Positions 1 through 6,508 of a stretch of DNA of 14,799 nucleotides are shown here, in pieces. The stretch covers positions 1 to 14,799 of the forward strand of contig NZ_CAUFJQ010000043.1 in NCBI RefSeq assembly GCF_959025735.1, in the 5' to 3' direction. The DNA comes from an uncultured Streptococcus sp. GTDB lineage: Bacteria; Bacillota; Bacilli; Lactobacillales; Streptococcaceae. Position 1 is the first letter of the stretch, and the number at the start of each line of letters is the position of its first letter. A model generated the notes under the pieces. It saw only the letters and a list, made by a program, of their open reading frames with translations. It had not been told where the DNA came from and searched no databases. The translations under genes were made by a program, and so were the position numbers.

Positions 1-1317
1 TTAAATCGCAAAGAGATCGTTTAGGTTTTCTGCCATGGTTGGGTGGGTAAAGATTTGTTTTGCAATGTAAGTATAAGGGATCTTGTTGTCCATGGCCATG
101 GTGATCTGGTTGATGATTTCGCCTGCAGCTTCTCCAAAGAGTGTCACTCCAAGAATTTCTTTAGTTTCTGGGTTGACCACGGCTTTGAAGGCACCTCGAA
201 GGTCTGCATTGACATGTCCACGAGGCATGGCAGCAACTGGCAATTCTTTAACAGCAACTGGAAGTCCTTTGTCACGTGCTTCTTGCTCGGTCAAGCCGAC
301 TTGGGCAAGTGGAGGAGCAATAAAGAGTGTTGTCGCATAATTTCTACGAGTTTCAAGATTGTAGCTACCATCGCCTGTAAGATAGTTGAAGACAATGCGG
401 AAGTCATCGAGTGACATGTAAGTGAACTGAGGACCACCATTGACATCCCCAACTGCAAAGACACCAGGGACGCTGGTTTCTAAATGACGGTTGACTTGGA
501 TTGCTCCACGATCAGTGACTTGGATATCTGTGTTTTCAAGACCAAGTCCAGCGATGTTTGGTTTACGTCCTGTTGCGTAGAGAAGGATATCAAACTCGAA
601 GTCTCCCTTATCTGTGACAACCGTTAAGCTGTTTTGGCCATCTTTGATTTCTTGGGTATGAACGCCTTGCAAGAATTGAATACCGTCTTCTTCAAGGTAG
701 CCTTTTGCAAGAGCTGCAATGCTTGGCTCGATCCGTGGCAAGAATGTTTCAGAAGCGTCTAGTACCGTTACTTGGCTACCCAAGGTATTATAGAGATGAG
801 CAAATTCCAATCCGATTGGTCCACCACCAAGGACACCCAGGCGTTTAGGTAGGTTTTCCAAACGTTGAATGCCGGTTGAATCCACGGCAAATTTACTTTC
901 AGCCAAACCTGGAATCGGAAGGACATTTGGAACAGCACCAGTATTAATAATAATGGTTTCAGCTGTCAATTCTTCCTTTTCATCTCCAGCTTGAATTTCG
1001 ATGACCTTGTTAGAAACGAAACGAGCCGTCGCGTCGATAATGTCTACACCAGTTCCAGCGATGGTTGCGTAGTTCTTTCCATTGAGACGAGTAGTGACTG
1101 CATTTTTTTCATTCATGGCTTGCTCAAAATCCAAGCCTTTTTCTGCTGCAACAATCAAGGTCTTGGTTGGAATACAAGCGATATTGATACAAGTACCACC
1201 GTACATAGATTTGCTCTTTTCAATCAGAGCGACTTTTTTTCCTTGGCTTGATAATTTCGCTGCGAGTGTTTTACCAGCTTTACCAAATCCAATCACAATA
1301 ACATCATACATTAACAT
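1..1317 (-). CDS. FAD-dependent disulfide reductase, RclA/Har-like
   Basis: The gene encodes a 438-residue flavoprotein of the class I pyridine nucleotide-disulfide oxidoreductase family. Visible motifs are an N-terminal FAD-binding GFGKAG (11-16), the redox-active pair Cys43/Cys48 in GGTCINIACIP, a second nucleotide-binding site GVLGGGPIGLEFA (161-173), the FAD motif FAVGDVNGG (287-295) and the C-terminal His425/Glu430 pair in THPTMAE expected at the dimer interface. Length and the CxxxxC arrangement fit the RclA branch, which includes the pneumococcal hypothiocyanous acid reductase Har. That substrate is inferred from family resemblance; dihydrolipoamide dehydrogenase, glutathione reductase or mercuric reductase are less likely, with no lipoyl-complex neighbours and no mercury-binding cysteines seen. 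ATG at 1317 is preferred over ATG 1311 because AGAAGG (1331-1326) lies 8 nt upstream. It is divergent from truB, and its stop codon is the first three bases of the window, so the gene is complete. Confidence 0.9.
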   Translation of the reverse strand: MLMYDVIVIGFGKAGKTLAAKLSSQGKKVALIEKSKSMYGGTCINIACIPTKTLIVAAEKGLDFEQAMNEKNAVTTRLNGKNYATIAGTGVDIIDATARFVSNKVIEIQAGDEKEELTAETIIINTGAVPNVLPIPGLAESKFAVDSTGIQRLENLPKRLGVLGGGPIGLEFAHLYNTLGSQVTVLDASETFLPRIEPSIAALAKGYLEEDGIQFLQGVHTQEIKDGQNSLTVVTDKGDFEFDILLYATGRKPNIAGLGLENTDIQVTDRGAIQVNRHLETSVPGVFAVGDVNGGPQFTYMSLDDFRIVFNYLTGDGSYNLETRRNYATTLFIAPPLAQVGLTEQEARDKGLPVAVKELPVAAMPRGHVNADLRGAFKAVVNPETKEILGVTLFGEAAGEIINQITMAMDNKIPYTYIAKQIFTHPTMAENLNDLFAI

Positions 1318-1341
1318 ATGTTACACCTTCTTTCGCTTTCT

Positions 1342-1350
1342 ATTGTATCA
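1342..1350 (-). promoter_or_regulatory. extended -10 promoter of the disulfide reductase gene
   Basis: On the minus strand TGATACAAT forms a TGn-extended -10 box about 25 bp before the start codon. No good -35 box is present; TTCAGA lies about 19 bp upstream and is weak. Extended -10 boxes can work without a strong -35. This is inferred from position and motif only. Confidence 0.5.
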
Positions 1351-1416
1351 AACCCATTTTAAAAAGTCTGAAATCTGCTACGGGATTTTTTAGGAGCTCA
1401 TGGGAAGGGGGAAAGA

Positions 1417-1446
1417 GGGACAAAAGGTCTTGTTTCATGGTATAAT
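1417..1446 (+). promoter_or_regulatory. promoter of truB-ribF
   Basis: A perfect TATAAT (1441-1446) preceded by TGG makes an extended -10 box. GGGACA (1417-1422) sits 18 bp upstream as a partial -35. Transcription would begin near 1453, leaving a leader of about 45 nt before the ATG at 1498. This argues against the in-frame GTG at 1456 as the truB start. Confidence 0.65.
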
Positions 1447-1497
1447 GAAGGGTCGGTGGCCCGGATGGTCACACAAGAGTTAGAAAGAGTAAATCAG

Positions 1498-2394
1498 ATG
1501 GACGGAATTATCAATGTAAAAAAAGAAGCAGGCATGACCTCACATGATGTGGTCTTTAAACTGCGAAAAATCTTAGGAACTAAGAAGATCGGCCATGGGG
1601 GAACGCTGGATCCAGATGTGGTGGGAGTGCTTCCGATTGCAGTTGGCAAGGCGACCCGGATGGTCGAATTTATGCAAGATGAAGGCAAGATCTATGAAGG
1701 AGAAATCACTTTGGGATTTTCTACCACGACGGAGGATGCCAGCGGTGAAATCGTAGAGCGGACCCCAGTGGAAGCCCCTTTAGATGCAGAAGAGGTCGAT
1801 CGCATGATTGCCCAAATGGTGGGAGAAATCGAGCAAGTACCACCTATGTATTCCGCGGTCAAGGTCAATGGACGTAAGCTTTATGAATATGCGCGGGCAG
1901 GAGAAGAAGTGGACCGCCCTGTCCGACAGGTAACCATTTATGAATTCACGCGCACCAGTGAGATTAGCTATGAAGAAAGTCTAGCCCGTTTTCGTTTCCG
2001 GGTCAAATGTAGCAAGGGCACCTATATCCGGACCTTGGCGGTGGATTTGGGTCAAAAACTGGGCTACGCAGCCCATATGTCTCATCTGACCCGAACAAGT
2101 GCTGCTGGTTTGTCACTGGAAGATGCCCTGACCTTGGAAGAAGTGGCTAAAAAAGTAGCCCAAGGAGATTTGAGCTTCCTTCATCCACTTGAAATTGGGA
2201 CGGGTGATCTGGAAAAAGTAGAGCTGACAGTAGAAGAGGTTGGCGAAGTCCAGGTGGGACGCTTTATTCCGGTTGAGAGCGAAGCCAGAGAGTTAGCTGC
2301 TTTTTACCAAGGGAAATTGGTAGCCATTTTAGAAAAAAGAGAAGAACTTTACAAACCTCGAAAAGTCTTTCTAACAGAAAGTGTGTTACAATAA
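1498..2394 (+). CDS. truB: tRNA pseudouridine(55) synthase TruB
   Basis: TruB converts U55 in the T-arm of most tRNAs to pseudouridine. The 298-residue protein begins MDGIINVKKEAGMTSHD, the usual N-terminus of the family, and carries the catalytic motif GHGGTLDPDVVGVLP with nucleophile Asp38. Also visible are PPMYSAVKVNGRKLYEYAR in the middle and CSKGTYIRTLAVDLG before the C-terminal part, both typical of TruB. The reading frame is open further upstream to a GTG at 1456, but homology and the promoter position favour ATG 1498, with a modest AGAAAG site ahead of it. It is followed after 4 bp by ribF; truB-ribF is a widely conserved Firmicute pair. Its length is normal for the family and nothing looks damaged. 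Confidence 0.96.
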   Translation: MDGIINVKKEAGMTSHDVVFKLRKILGTKKIGHGGTLDPDVVGVLPIAVGKATRMVEFMQDEGKIYEGEITLGFSTTTEDASGEIVERTPVEAPLDAEEVDRMIAQMVGEIEQVPPMYSAVKVNGRKLYEYARAGEEVDRPVRQVTIYEFTRTSEISYEESLARFRFRVKCSKGTYIRTLAVDLGQKLGYAAHMSHLTRTSAAGLSLEDALTLEEVAKKVAQGDLSFLHPLEIGTGDLEKVELTVEEVGEVQVGRFIPVESEARELAAFYQGKLVAILEKREELYKPRKVFLTESVLQ

Positions 2395-2398
2395 ATTC

Positions 2399-3334
2399 AT
2401 GAATATTCGTACGATTACTACTGCTAACCAGATCCATTTGGAGAATGAGACAGTTTTGGTTCTGGGCTACTTTGATGGCCTGCATCTGGGGCATCAAGAA
2501 CTCTTTAAAAAGGCGCGTCAGATCGCGGATGAAAAAGGCTTGAAGGTCGCATTGTTAACCTTCCCTGAATCTCCTAAGTTAGCCTTTGTTCGCTACCAAC
2601 CAGAATTACTGCTCCATTTGCAGAGTCCTGAGGATCGGTTCCAAAAATTAAACGAACTAGGAGTGGATGAGCTCTTCCTCATTGATTTTACGACCGATTT
2701 TGCTTCTAAAACTGCGAAAGAATTTGTCGATCAATTTGTCAAAGCCTTGAGAGCCCGAGTTTTAATTGCTGGATTTGATTATAGTTTTGGCTCTGATAAG
2801 AAAACGGCCTCTAACTTATCTGCTTATTTTGATGGTCAAGTGGAAGTCATTTCTCCTGTATTGGATCAGGGGGAAAAGGTTAGTTCGACCCGAATTCGTC
2901 AGGCTGTCCTAGAAGGACGCGTCCACGAAGCTGCCTGTCTACTTGGTCACCCTTTATCCAGTCGGGGAATCGTCGTGCATGGGGATGCACGTGGCCGCAC
3001 CATTGGCTATCCTACCGCCAATCTAGCACCGATTGATCGGACCTATCTCCCATCAGATGGGGTTTATGTAGTCAATGTCGATTTTAAAGGGCAGACCTAC
3101 CGTGGGATGGCTTCTGTCGGGAAAAATGTCACCTTTGATGGGAAAGAGCTTCGTTTCGAAGTCAATCTCTTTGATTTTTCTGGAGATATCTACGGTCATA
3201 CCCTGACCATTCATTGGTTGGATAAGATACGAGAAATGGTCAAATTCGATGGGATTGATCAATTAGTGGCTCAACTAGAAGAAGATGAAGCAGTTTCACG
3301 AAACTGGACCAAGAGGCTGGGACAAAAGTCCTAG
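2399..3334 (+). CDS. ribF: bifunctional riboflavin kinase / FAD synthetase RibF
   Basis: RibF phosphorylates riboflavin to FMN and adenylates FMN to FAD in the cytoplasm. In the 311-residue protein the N-terminal adenylyltransferase domain shows GYFDGLHLGH with the HxGH nucleotide site at 29-32 and SSTRIRQ at about 162-168. The C-terminal kinase domain shows GRTIGYPTANL with PTAN at 205-208, then SVGKNVTFDG and the FEVNLFDF stretch with the catalytic Glu at about 254. ATG 2399 lies 4 bp after the truB stop. No good ribosome binding site is seen, so translational coupling to truB is likely; an in-frame GTG at 2381 inside truB is the alternative. The last six codons (RLGQKS) and the stop fall inside a hairpin belonging to the intergenic repeat that follows, so the natural C-terminus may have been reshaped by that repeat. 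Confidence 0.95.
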   Translation: MNIRTITTANQIHLENETVLVLGYFDGLHLGHQELFKKARQIADEKGLKVALLTFPESPKLAFVRYQPELLLHLQSPEDRFQKLNELGVDELFLIDFTTDFASKTAKEFVDQFVKALRARVLIAGFDYSFGSDKKTASNLSAYFDGQVEVISPVLDQGEKVSSTRIRQAVLEGRVHEAACLLGHPLSSRGIVVHGDARGRTIGYPTANLAPIDRTYLPSDGVYVVNVDFKGQTYRGMASVGKNVTFDGKELRFEVNLFDFSGDIYGHTLTIHWLDKIREMVKFDGIDQLVAQLEEDEAVSRNWTKRLGQKS

Positions 3335-3350
3335 CCTCTCAATTGTTTTT
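3312..3350 (+). terminator. hairpin at the ribF 3' end
   Basis: AGAGGCTGGGAC (3312-3323) pairs with GTCCTAGCCTCT (3328-3339) around an AAAA loop, 12 bp with one G-U pair. A short T-run (3346-3350) follows after a 6-nt gap. The ribF TAG (3332-3334) lies in the right arm. As a terminator it is imperfect, and it also forms the left end of the repeat element that follows. Confidence 0.55.
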
Positions 3351-3435
3351 GGATTGTCGAGCAAGACGCAGTGGTTGAGTGGGCTCTACTACGCTGATTT
3401 CATCAGCTTTTACAGCCCTACTCAACTGTGCGGAG

Positions 3436-3493
3436 GTGGGACGACGAAATCGAATTCTAACGAATTACCGATTTCTGTCCCACTCTCTTTTTT
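3436..3493 (+). terminator. rho-independent terminator at the right end of the repeat
   Basis: GTGGGAC (3436-3442) pairs with GTCCCAC (3477-3483), and inside it GAAATCG pairs with CGATTTC and GAATT with AATTC. Six Ts (3488-3493) follow within 5 nt. It probably ends truB-ribF transcripts that pass the first hairpin. Confidence 0.7.
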
Positions 3494-3575
3494 CGGGCCT
3501 CTTCTTGGGAAAAATGAAAGGGATTTCTTTTTTCCACTGAAATTCAGAAAAATCGTCTAGAAATCAAAAAAGCGC

Positions 3576-3604
3576 TTTTCAAGCACCTATTTTTTTTGTA
3601 TAAT
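3576..3604 (+). promoter_or_regulatory. promoter of the spxA1 operon
   Basis: TTTTCA (3576-3581) and a perfect TATAAT (3599-3604) are separated by 17 bp. The spacer is T-rich. The transcript would start about 32 nt before the spxA1 ATG. Confidence 0.7.
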
Positions 3605-3643
3605 AGAGTCAGATAGTTATATATAAAAAAAGAAGTGAACCAC

Positions 3644-4045
3644 ATGATTACATTATTTTTATCACCGAGTTGTACATCATGTCGAAAAGCTCGGGCTTGG
3701 TTAAAAAAGCACGATGTTCCATTTAAAGAACACAATATTATGACAAGTCCTTTGAGCAAACAGGAGTTGACAAGTATATTGGCCTTGACCGAAAACGGAA
3801 CAGACGACATTATTTCAACTCGTTCAAAAATTTTTCAAAAATTGGATGTTGATGTTGAAGATTTATCCATCTCGGCCTTGATCCATCTGATTGAGGAAAA
3901 TCCTAGTCTCTTGCGGAGACCGATTATTTTAGATAACAAACGCATGCAGATTGGCTTTAACGAAGATGAAATTCGGGCCTTCTTGCCACGGAGTTATCGC
4001 AAACAAGAGTTACGCTCTGCCACTCTAAGAGCAGAAATAAACTAA
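3644..4045 (+). CDS. spxA1: Spx-family transcription regulator SpxA1
   Basis: Spx proteins bind the RNA polymerase alpha-subunit C-terminal domain and redirect transcription under thiol and oxidative stress. The 133-residue protein begins MITLFLSPSCTSC, with the redox CxxC at Cys10/Cys13 in the ArsC-like thioredoxin fold. It contains the family-typical LLRRPIILDNKRMQIGFNED and AFLPRSYRKQ segments. Among the two streptococcal paralogues these motifs match SpxA1, not SpxA2, by my recollection of both sequences. ATG 3644 is chosen because AGAAG (3631-3635) is 8 nt upstream; the in-frame GTG at 3635 overlaps that site. It is first in a tightly packed four-gene operon. Confidence 0.93.
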   Translation: MITLFLSPSCTSCRKARAWLKKHDVPFKEHNIMTSPLSKQELTSILALTENGTDDIISTRSKIFQKLDVDVEDLSISALIHLIEENPSLLRRPIILDNKRMQIGFNEDEIRAFLPRSYRKQELRSATLRAEIN

Positions 4046-4057
4046 GAAGTATGTCGA

Positions 4058-4336
4058 ATGCAAAAAAATTATAGTTACCCACTGGACTTATCGTGGAGCA
4101 CTGAAGAGCTTGCTTCAGTGCTTTCTTTTTTCAATAAAGTTGAAGAAGCCTATGAAAGTAAGGTAGAAGCCAAAGAATACATGGAAGCCTACCGGGCTTT
4201 TAAGAAGGTCGTGCCTAGTATCGGAGAAGAAAAGCGTCTTGGACGGGAGTTCGAAGAAGTGAGCGGTTATTCTCTCTATCGTGCGACCCAGGCTGCAAAG
4301 CAAAAAGAGGAAGGATGGTTTTCTCTTGAAGAATAA
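4058..4336 (+). CDS. UPF0223 family protein
   Basis: This is a 92-residue acidic, helical protein starting MQKNYSYPLDLSWSTEE, recognisable as UPF0223 (relative of Bacillus YktA). The function is unknown. Aromatic and charged residues dominate, with EAKEYMEAYRAFKKVVPS in the middle and GYSLYRATQAAK near the end. No transmembrane segment, signal peptide or metal site is visible. AAGAAG (4044-4049) lies 8 nt before the ATG. It sits 12 bp after spxA1 and its last codons overlap the start of the phosphatase gene, so translation of those two is probably coupled. The conserved neighbourhood does not by itself reveal a role. Confidence 0.88.
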   Translation: MQKNYSYPLDLSWSTEELASVLSFFNKVEEAYESKVEAKEYMEAYRAFKKVVPSIGEEKRLGREFEEVSGYSLYRATQAAKQKEEGWFSLEE

Positions 4337-5096
4337 GTTAGAGTTTGCCAAACAAATCGTTTTAGAGGCTGGAGACTACTTGCGTCTTCATCTTCATGAT
4401 GACTTGATGATCTCAAAAAAGACTGGGCCGACAGATTTAGTAACCCAGATGGACCAACAGGTTCAAAATGATTTGGTTGAAAAAATCACAAATCGCTACC
4501 CAGAAGATCGGATTTTTGCGGAGGAAGATGGCCTTCGTTCACCGATTTCAGAAGGATCCGTTTGGGTGATTGATCCCATTGATGGGACCAATAATTTTGT
4601 AACCCAAAAGGAAGATTTTGCGGTCATGGTGGCCTATTTTGAAGACGGAATTGGTCGGTTTGGCCTGATCTACGATGTGATGCGGGATTACCTTTTTTAC
4701 GGGGGTGGAGAATTCCCTGTTTATCGCAATGAGGTTGAATTGACGCCTTTTGTGGACCAGCCATTGGAAAACTTTCTGATTGCGTCAAATGTCGGTATGC
4801 TTGAGCAAAATGACTGGGGAATGGCCAATCTTGGAATGGATTCACTAGGAATCCGGGTCAATGGCAGTGCCGGTATTAGTTTTTCAAAAATTCTCTCAGG
4901 TGGTATTTTAGCTTACTTTAGCTATATCTGGCCATGGGACTATGCAGCCGCAGCGATCATGGGAGAACGGTTAGGCTATACCGTCCTAAATCTAAATGGG
5001 GATAAACCTAATTACCAGACAGTCGAACCTATCATGATGGTTCCAAAAGTGAAGTTAACAGAGATTCAAACCTATCTTAAGAAAGGGAGAAGTTAA
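4326..5096 (+). CDS. inositol monophosphatase family protein (TTG start)
   Basis: The product is a magnesium-dependent sugar-phosphate phosphatase of the IMPase/SuhB fold, 256 residues from TTG 4326 (MKNKLEFAKQIVLEAGDYL). The metal-binding residues are visible: EED at 66-68, DPIDGTNNF at 83-91 and WPWDYAAA with Asp205. The substrate cannot be read from sequence; inositol phosphates, PAP-like nucleotides or other sugar phosphates are possible. No ATG is available near the N-terminus. TTG is preferred over the GTG at 4281 because AGAGGAAGGA (4306-4315) lies 10 nt upstream and the resulting N-terminus is family-like. The start overlaps the end of the UPF0223 gene by 11 bp, and the next gene begins immediately after its stop codon. 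Confidence 0.88.
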   Translation: MKNKLEFAKQIVLEAGDYLRLHLHDDLMISKKTGPTDLVTQMDQQVQNDLVEKITNRYPEDRIFAEEDGLRSPISEGSVWVIDPIDGTNNFVTQKEDFAVMVAYFEDGIGRFGLIYDVMRDYLFYGGGEFPVYRNEVELTPFVDQPLENFLIASNVGMLEQNDWGMANLGMDSLGIRVNGSAGISFSKILSGGILAYFSYIWPWDYAAAAIMGERLGYTVLNLNGDKPNYQTVEPIMMVPKVKLTEIQTYLKKGRS

Positions 5097-6401
5097 ATGA
5101 ATTTTCCCAATGGTTTTAAAGAAAAATACCAGCATCTTCTAGGTGAGGATGCTGCTGCTTTTTTTGCGACCTTTGATCAAGAAGCAGTAGCAGCCTTTCG
5201 GACTAATCCCTTGAAAGAAGCGCAAAAAGCATTTGATGATCCGATTCCCAATACCCCTTGGGGACATTATGGAAAGGTCTCAGGGAAATCCATCGAGCAC
5301 GCAACGGGCTTGGTCTATTCGCAAGAGCCAGCAGCTCAGATAGTGGCCCAAGTCGCCCAGCCGAAACCTGGGATGAAGGTCCTAGACCTAGCCGCAGCAC
5401 CTGGTGGTAAGACGACGCAACTCTTGTCTTATTTGGACAATCAAGGACTCTTGGTCTCCAATGAAATCCATAAGGGGCGCTCGAAAATTCTTGTAGAGAA
5501 TGTCGAACGCTTTGGTGCGCGAAATGTGCTAGTAACCAATGAGTCTGCCGATCGTCTGGCCAAAGTTTTCTCAGGCTTTTTTGATCTGATTGTACTAGAT
5601 GCCCCTTGTTCAGGTGAGGGGATGTTCCGCAAGCAACCAGATGCCATGGACTATTGGTCTGTCAATTACCCTCGAGAGTGCAGTCTCCTTCAAAGAGAGA
5701 TTCTAGAGGATGCTCTCAAGATGTTGGTTCCAGGAGGTTCCTTGGTTTATTCAACCTGTACCTGGGCTCCTGAGGAAAATGAAGAGATTGTATCCTGGCT
5801 TTTGGAAAACTATGATCTGGAGCTGGAAACGATCGAGAAGATTAATGGTATGGCAGAAGGCATTGACCATCCAGAAACGGCGCGCATGTATCCTCATCTC
5901 TTTAAAGGTGAGGGCCAATTTGTTGCTAAGTTCCGTTATCTAGGAGAGAATCGTCCTGCCAAAATCCCTTCCAAAAAGGACCAATTATCTGCGGAGCAAA
6001 AGAAATGGTGGCAGGAGTTTGCTAAGAAACACTTGAAGATCACTCTAGAAGGTGTCCTCGAAACCTTTGGGGACGAACTCTACTTGGTTCCACTTGGTTT
6101 ACCAGATTTGCGAAAAGTAAAAATCGCCCGAAATGGCTTGCATCTAGGCACCTTCAAGAAAAATCGATTTGAACCTAGTTTTGCCCTTGGCCTTGCTCTA
6201 AAACCGAGTGAGGTCAAAGAGACCGTTTCGGTCACGCCTGAAGACTTTGTTCATTATGTGGCGGGAGAGACGGTTCAATTAAAGGAAACGCATCCAAATG
6301 GATGGTACCAGGTCCTGGTTGAAGGCAATGGTTTGGGCTTTGCCAAAGTGACCGGACAGACCCTGAAAAACTTCTATCCAAAGGGGCTTCGTTTTAGGTA
6401 A
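5097..6401 (+). CDS. rsmF: RsmF-type rRNA m5C methyltransferase (NOL1/NOP2/Sun family)
   Basis: This SAM-dependent enzyme methylates cytosine-5 in RNA, most likely 16S rRNA. The 434-residue protein shows the SAM-binding DLAAAPGGKTTQLL (97-110), the motif IV DAPCSGEGMFRK with Cys171, and motif VI VYSTCTWAPEENE with Cys221; the two cysteines are the nucleophile and release residues of this class. The C-terminal third, ending HYVAGETVQL to FYPKGLRFR, matches the RsmF-specific C-terminal and PUA-like domains. The ATG abuts the preceding TAA with no gap, and AAGGGAGA sits in the 3' end of the phosphatase gene. The exact rRNA target is inferred from the family. It ends the spxA1 operon, though no clear terminator separates it from pstS. 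Confidence 0.9.
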   Translation: MNFPNGFKEKYQHLLGEDAAAFFATFDQEAVAAFRTNPLKEAQKAFDDPIPNTPWGHYGKVSGKSIEHATGLVYSQEPAAQIVAQVAQPKPGMKVLDLAAAPGGKTTQLLSYLDNQGLLVSNEIHKGRSKILVENVERFGARNVLVTNESADRLAKVFSGFFDLIVLDAPCSGEGMFRKQPDAMDYWSVNYPRECSLLQREILEDALKMLVPGGSLVYSTCTWAPEENEEIVSWLLENYDLELETIEKINGMAEGIDHPETARMYPHLFKGEGQFVAKFRYLGENRPAKIPSKKDQLSAEQKKWWQEFAKKHLKITLEGVLETFGDELYLVPLGLPDLRKVKIARNGLHLGTFKKNRFEPSFALGLALKPSEVKETVSVTPEDFVHYVAGETVQLKETHPNGWYQVLVEGNGLGFAKVTGQTLKNFYPKGLRFR

Positions 6402-6406
6402 AATGC

Positions 6407-6435
6407 TGGGCAAAGAACCCGTTCTATGATATAGT
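6407..6435 (+). promoter_or_regulatory. candidate promoter of the pst operon
   Basis: TGGGCA (6407-6412) and TATAGT (6430-6435) are separated by 17 bp in the 107-bp gap before pstS. Each box matches four or five consensus positions. TATGAT (6425-6430) overlaps as an alternative -10. The call is inferred; a regulator that compensates for the weak boxes is plausible for a phosphate operon. Confidence 0.4.
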
Positions 6436-6441
6436 GGAAGT

Positions 6442-6466
6442 ACAGGTTTTTTTGAAAAAAACTTGT
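6442..6466. promoter_or_regulatory. palindrome upstream of pstS
   Basis: Arms of 12 nt flank a single central G: the core is GTTTTTTT, G, AAAAAAAC, perfectly symmetrical, extended outward by ACAG on the left and TTGT on the right with one G/T mismatch. It lies between the candidate pst promoter and the ribosome binding site. It could be a repressor site, a bent-DNA element or a weak hairpin in the leader. Confidence 0.45.
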
Positions 6467-6508
6467 CAAAATCATAAGTGAAATAGTGAAATATCAAGGA
6501 GACATGAT

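Larger units (their letters stand above)
3312..3493. repeat. structured intergenic repeat of viridans streptococci
   Basis: This stretch of about 180 bp folds into three successive stem-loops. The first is the ribF-end hairpin (3312-3339). The second is a long central arm, GTTGAGTGGGCT (3374-3385) with AGCCCTACTCAAC (3414-3426), capped by GCTGAT/ATCAGC (3393-3398/3402-3407). The third is a terminator-like arm at 3436-3483. TGGGAC occurs at 3318 and 3437 and its complement GTCCCA at 3477, giving inverted ends. From memory, closely similar sequence is scattered between genes in oral streptococcal genomes, which could not be checked here. No protein is credible; the overlapping open frame at 3285-3560 only reads through the repeat. 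Confidence 0.7.

Noticed and set aside
3285..3560. Open frame of 91 codons across the ribF end and repeat
   Set aside because: It reads through the structured repeat and its terminator, and the first part is ribF in another frame.
6461..6494. TTGTCA (6463-6468) with TGAAAT (6487-6492) as the pst promoter
   Set aside because: The -10 match is poor and the transcript start would fall on the ribosome binding site, making an effective leader unlikely.
6402..6508. Bacillus-type Pho boxes before pstS
   Set aside because: I could not find TT-A-CA direct repeats at 11-bp spacing; single TTGTCA-like matches are expected by chance.
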